From the NCBI GenBank assembly GCA_030446945.1, contig JAUJMI010000144.1, positions 1-8,291 on the forward strand: DNA of 8,291 bases, read 5' to 3'. The notes below the pieces were generated by a model. The model was not told the DNA's origin. It saw nothing but the letters and a program-made list of their open reading frames with translations, and made no database searches. The position numbers and the translations under genes are program-made. This document shows, piece by piece, positions 6,736 through 8,291 of the stretch. Every line of letters starts with the position of its first letter. Position 1 is the first letter of the stretch. This stretch comes from Longimicrobium sp. (lineage in GTDB: Bacteria; Gemmatimonadota; Gemmatimonadetes; Longimicrobiales; Longimicrobiaceae).

Positions 6736-6782
6736 CCCTTTCCGCCGCGCCGACCCGCGCACAACGCACCGGCGACCGCCCC

Positions 6783-6812
6783 GCCCCTCCCCCAGCGGTT
6801 TGGGGGAGGGGC
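6783..6812 (+). repeat. Perfect 12-bp inverted repeat
   Basis: GCCCCTCCCCCA and TGGGGGAGGGGC form a perfect stem around the 6-base loop GCGGTT. No T-tract follows, so it is scored as a dispersed-type palindromic element rather than a terminator. Its right arm runs directly into the first copy of the 33-35 base direct repeat. Confidence 0.75.
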
Positions 6813-6901
6813 AGCGAGGAACTGAGCGGGGAGAGGGCCCGCGATGGCCGCCCCACGGGAAAGATGGCGAGGGGCAGCGAGATGACGAGCGGAGAGGGCC
6901 C
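6806..6901 (+). repeat. Two imperfect copies of a 33-35 base element
   Basis: Copy A (6806-6840) and copy B (6869-6901) both begin GAGGGGCAGCGAG and both contain GAGCGG followed by AGAGGGCCC. They differ in a 5-base centre and by a 2-base GG insertion in copy A. Copy starts are 63 bases apart. They look like fragments of a dispersed intergenic repeat family, with copy A still attached to the 12-bp palindrome. Confidence 0.7.
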
Positions 6902-6930
6902 CGCCCCTGCCATTCGCCCCCCCATTCCCC

Positions 6931-6936
6931 TATCTT
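6931..6936 (+). promoter_or_regulatory. Possible -10 box upstream of the DnaA-like gene
   Basis: TATCTT sits in an AT-richer pocket 51 bases before the ATG at 6988. No convincing -35 (TTGACA-like) is visible at the right distance. It is proposed mainly because this gene must be expressed after a 501-base gap. Confidence 0.25.
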
Positions 6937-6987
6937 CCAAGCCGATCCCGCGACCACCCCCACCGGACGGCCGGTCTGCAACCCGCG

Positions 6988-8169
6988 ATGAAGTTCGAGC
7001 AGGACCCCCGCTTCACCTTCGACACCTTTGTGGTCGGCCCCGGCAACCGGATGGCCGCGGCCGCCGCGCGCCACGTGGCCGAGTCGCCGGGCACCAGCTA
7101 CAACCCGCTGTGGGTGTACGGGGCGCCCGGCACCGGCAAGAGCCACCTGCTGCGCGCCGTGGCCGCCCTCGCCAGCGCCGTGCGGCCCGAGCTGCGCGTG
7201 GTGGTCGAGACCGCCGAAGGGTTCGCCTCCCGCCTCTCCACCGCGATCGCGGCGGGGGGGCTGGAGGCGTTCCGCGACGGCGTGCTCGATTCCGGGCTAC
7301 TGGTGATCGACGACGCCGAGGGGCTCGCGGGGAAGGCGCGCACGCAGCAGGAGCTGGCCTCGCTCTGGGAGGAGCTCCACCGCCACAACGTGCAGATGGT
7401 CTTCGCCGCAACCCTGGCGCCGGGTGAGGTGCCGGACGTGGAGGAGGCGTTCCGCGCCAAGCTGGCGGACGGGCTGGTGGTGGACGTGTCGCCCCCCGAG
7501 CCGGAGACGCTGCGCGAGCTGGCCCGGCGGCGCGCCGCGGGGCAGGGGGTGGCGCTGGAGAACGGGGTGGACGAAGTGCTCGCCCACCTTCCGGTGAGCG
7601 GCGCGCACGAGCTGCACGCCAGCGTGGACCGCATCGCGGCGGTGCAGGCGGAGCGCGGCGCCGCCGTCTCCGCCGCCGAAGTGCCGGCGATCGTGGAGGG
7701 GAACGCGGCACCCAACGACGAGTTCAGCGCCTTCCTCAGCGACATCACCTTCACGGTGGGGCAGCTGGTGGAGGAGGCGCCGTGGCGCAAGCGGCTCGCC
7801 GAGGCCATCCTGCGCTGGGAAGGCGAGGGGATCCGCACCCGCCGCCTGGAGTCCGCGCTCGACGCCGACGCCGCGCCGGACGTGGACACCGTGCTCGCAG
7901 GGTTTGCGGTCGACGTGGCGAAGCTGCGCGCCGTCCGTGACCAGCTCGCCGCGCTGGACGAGAAGGCAGCCGCGTCCCCCGTCCTCGCCGACCCGGACCG
8001 CGTGGGCGAGGCGGAGGCGATGCTCCTCTCCGCCCGCGCCGCGGCCGAGCGCAAGAAGGCGCAGGAGCCCGCCGCGCCCCCCGTGGACCGCTGGTACTTC
8101 ACGAACGCCGAAAAGGTGGCGTGGAGCTGGGTGGCGCTCGACGACCGCCTGGTCGAGGAGCTGGGCTGA
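6988..8169 (+). CDS. DnaA-like AAA+ ATPase without DNA-binding domain (393 aa)
   Basis: The N-terminus reads like DnaA domain III: DPRFTFDTFVVGPGNR, then YNPLWVYG and Walker A GAPGTGKS (45-52). Walker B is LLVIDD (104-109), followed by the DnaA-like LAGKARTQQEL. A sensor-1-type strand MVFAATLAP and the DnaA-like VDVSPPEPETL follow. Sensor-2-like Arg is R215 (ASVDR). In DnaA the box VII SRF motif supplies the arginine finger; here the aligned position reads AKL (K158). The DnaA helix-turn-helix domain IV is absent. Instead residues about 240-330 form a helical region and the protein ends with an aromatic tail (WYFTNAEKVAWSW). It is therefore not the replication initiator; a DnaA/Hda-type regulatory ATPase is the best description. 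The next gene, a DUF4388 protein, starts one base after the stop. The start codon has no clear Shine-Dalgarno site but fits the DnaA domain boundary. Confidence 0.85.
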   Translation: MKFEQDPRFTFDTFVVGPGNRMAAAAARHVAESPGTSYNPLWVYGAPGTGKSHLLRAVAALASAVRPELRVVVETAEGFASRLSTAIAAGGLEAFRDGVLDSGLLVIDDAEGLAGKARTQQELASLWEELHRHNVQMVFAATLAPGEVPDVEEAFRAKLADGLVVDVSPPEPETLRELARRRAAGQGVALENGVDEVLAHLPVSGAHELHASVDRIAAVQAERGAAVSAAEVPAIVEGNAAPNDEFSAFLSDITFTVGQLVEEAPWRKRLAEAILRWEGEGIRTRRLESALDADAAPDVDTVLAGFAVDVAKLRAVRDQLAALDEKAAASPVLADPDRVGEAEAMLLSARAAAERKKAQEPAAPPVDRWYFTNAEKVAWSWVALDDRLVEELG

Positions 8170-8170
8170 C

Positions 8171-8291
8171 ATGGCGATCAAGGGCAACCTCCGCGAAGCC
8201 TCGCTCCCCGACGTCCTCCAGCTCCTGAGCATGGGGCAGAAGACGGGGTGCCTGTCGCTCACCGACCGCTCCAACTTCGGCTACATCTACT
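8171..8291 (+). CDS. DUF4388 protein, N-terminal part (runs off window)
   Basis: Forty codons from an ATG one base after the preceding stop, with GAGGAG (8155-8160) 10 bases upstream as ribosome binding site. The sequence MAIKGNLREASLPDVLQLL followed by KTGCLSLTD is the DUF4388 N-terminus. Aligned without gaps to the DUF4388 protein starting at 2908, 18 of the first 31 residues are identical. The final visible residues (FGYIY) match the strand that in the family precedes an F-x-x-G-x-I/V-x-A segment. The rest, including any effector or TPR tail, lies outside the window. It is clearly co-transcribed with the DnaA-like ATPase, which suggests the two proteins work together. Confidence 0.85.
   Translation, partial: MAIKGNLREASLPDVLQLLSMGQKTGCLSLTDRSNFGYIY

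Larger units (their letters stand above)
6487..6987. other. 501-base intergenic region rich in repeats, no credible gene
   Basis: Open frames cross this stretch on both strands, but none shows a conserved-looking protein; their translations are Pro/Arg/Ala-rich repeat products. It contains the G-rich array after mglA, an imperfect GC-rich palindrome around 6567-6604 (CCCTCCCCGCCTGC against GCAGGGCGGGCGAGGGG), three clean hairpins, a duplicated 33-35 base element and a possible -10 box near the far end. No T-tract terminator, tRNA or rRNA is visible. It separates the mgl cluster from the DnaA-like unit. Confidence 0.7.

Noticed and set aside
6783..6812. Rho-independent terminator for mglA
   Set aside because: The stem is strong but no T-tract follows on either strand, and it lies about 300 bases past the mglA stop.
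6508..6825. Small + strand frames in the intergenic region, including one from 6624 running into the ATPase gene
   Set aside because: They translate repeats and, past 6988, the wrong frame of the DnaA-like gene; no ribosome binding site or recognisable motif.
4924..7146. A 740-codon open frame on the - strand
   Set aside because: It runs antisense through three clear + strand genes and the repeat region; its translation is low-complexity and resembles no protein family. Long antisense frames are expected at this GC content.
6988..8169. Replication initiator dnaA and a nearby origin
   Set aside because: Domain IV is missing, no DnaA boxes (TTATCCACA-like) or AT-rich unwinding region were seen in the preceding gap, and neighbours are not dnaN/recF.

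Overview
The window is about 8.3 kb of very GC-rich bacterial DNA, with nearly every gene on the + strand. It carries a compact cell-polarity/motility signalling cluster built around an MglA-type small GTPase and its roadblock partner MglB. The MglA/MglB, DUF4388 and TPR content, the extreme GC bias and the intergenic repeat style suggest Gemmatimonadota (Longimicrobium-like). Myxococcota is the main alternative; this is inference, as no rRNA or other marker gene is present.

Region 1 (1-5745) is a tightly packed run of genes: the C-terminal end of a CheC-like chemotaxis phosphatase; a 908-residue protein made almost entirely of about 22 TPR repeats; a DUF4388 protein with a C-terminal TPR tail; a TPR-roadblock fusion; a small stand-alone roadblock protein; and an MglB-like roadblock protein. 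Consecutive genes are 2 bases apart or overlap by 1-4 bases (TGATG, ATGA, GTGA, ATGA), so this is almost certainly one translationally coupled operon.

Region 2 (5746-6486) has a 129-base gap holding a large inverted repeat made of 7-base units, followed by mglA. All MglA GTPase motifs are intact and its numbering matches Myxococcus xanthus MglA through the G motifs.

Region 3 (6487-6987) is 501 bases with no credible gene. It is crowded with repeats: a G-rich heptad array with strong G-quadruplex potential, several hairpins, a spaced direct repeat inside an inverted repeat, and two copies of a 33-35 base element. A weak promoter candidate lies at its downstream end.

Region 4 (6988-8291) starts a second transcription unit: a DnaA-like AAA+ ATPase that lacks the DnaA DNA-binding domain, then, after one base, the start of a second DUF4388 protein that runs off the window.

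Working model (inference): MglA cycles between GTP and GDP under control of MglB. The extra roadblock proteins, the TPR scaffolds and the DUF4388 proteins provide localisation, effector or input functions, and the CheC-like protein links the module to chemotaxis-type phosphorelay. The DnaA-like ATPase with its own DUF4388 partner is the least explained component.
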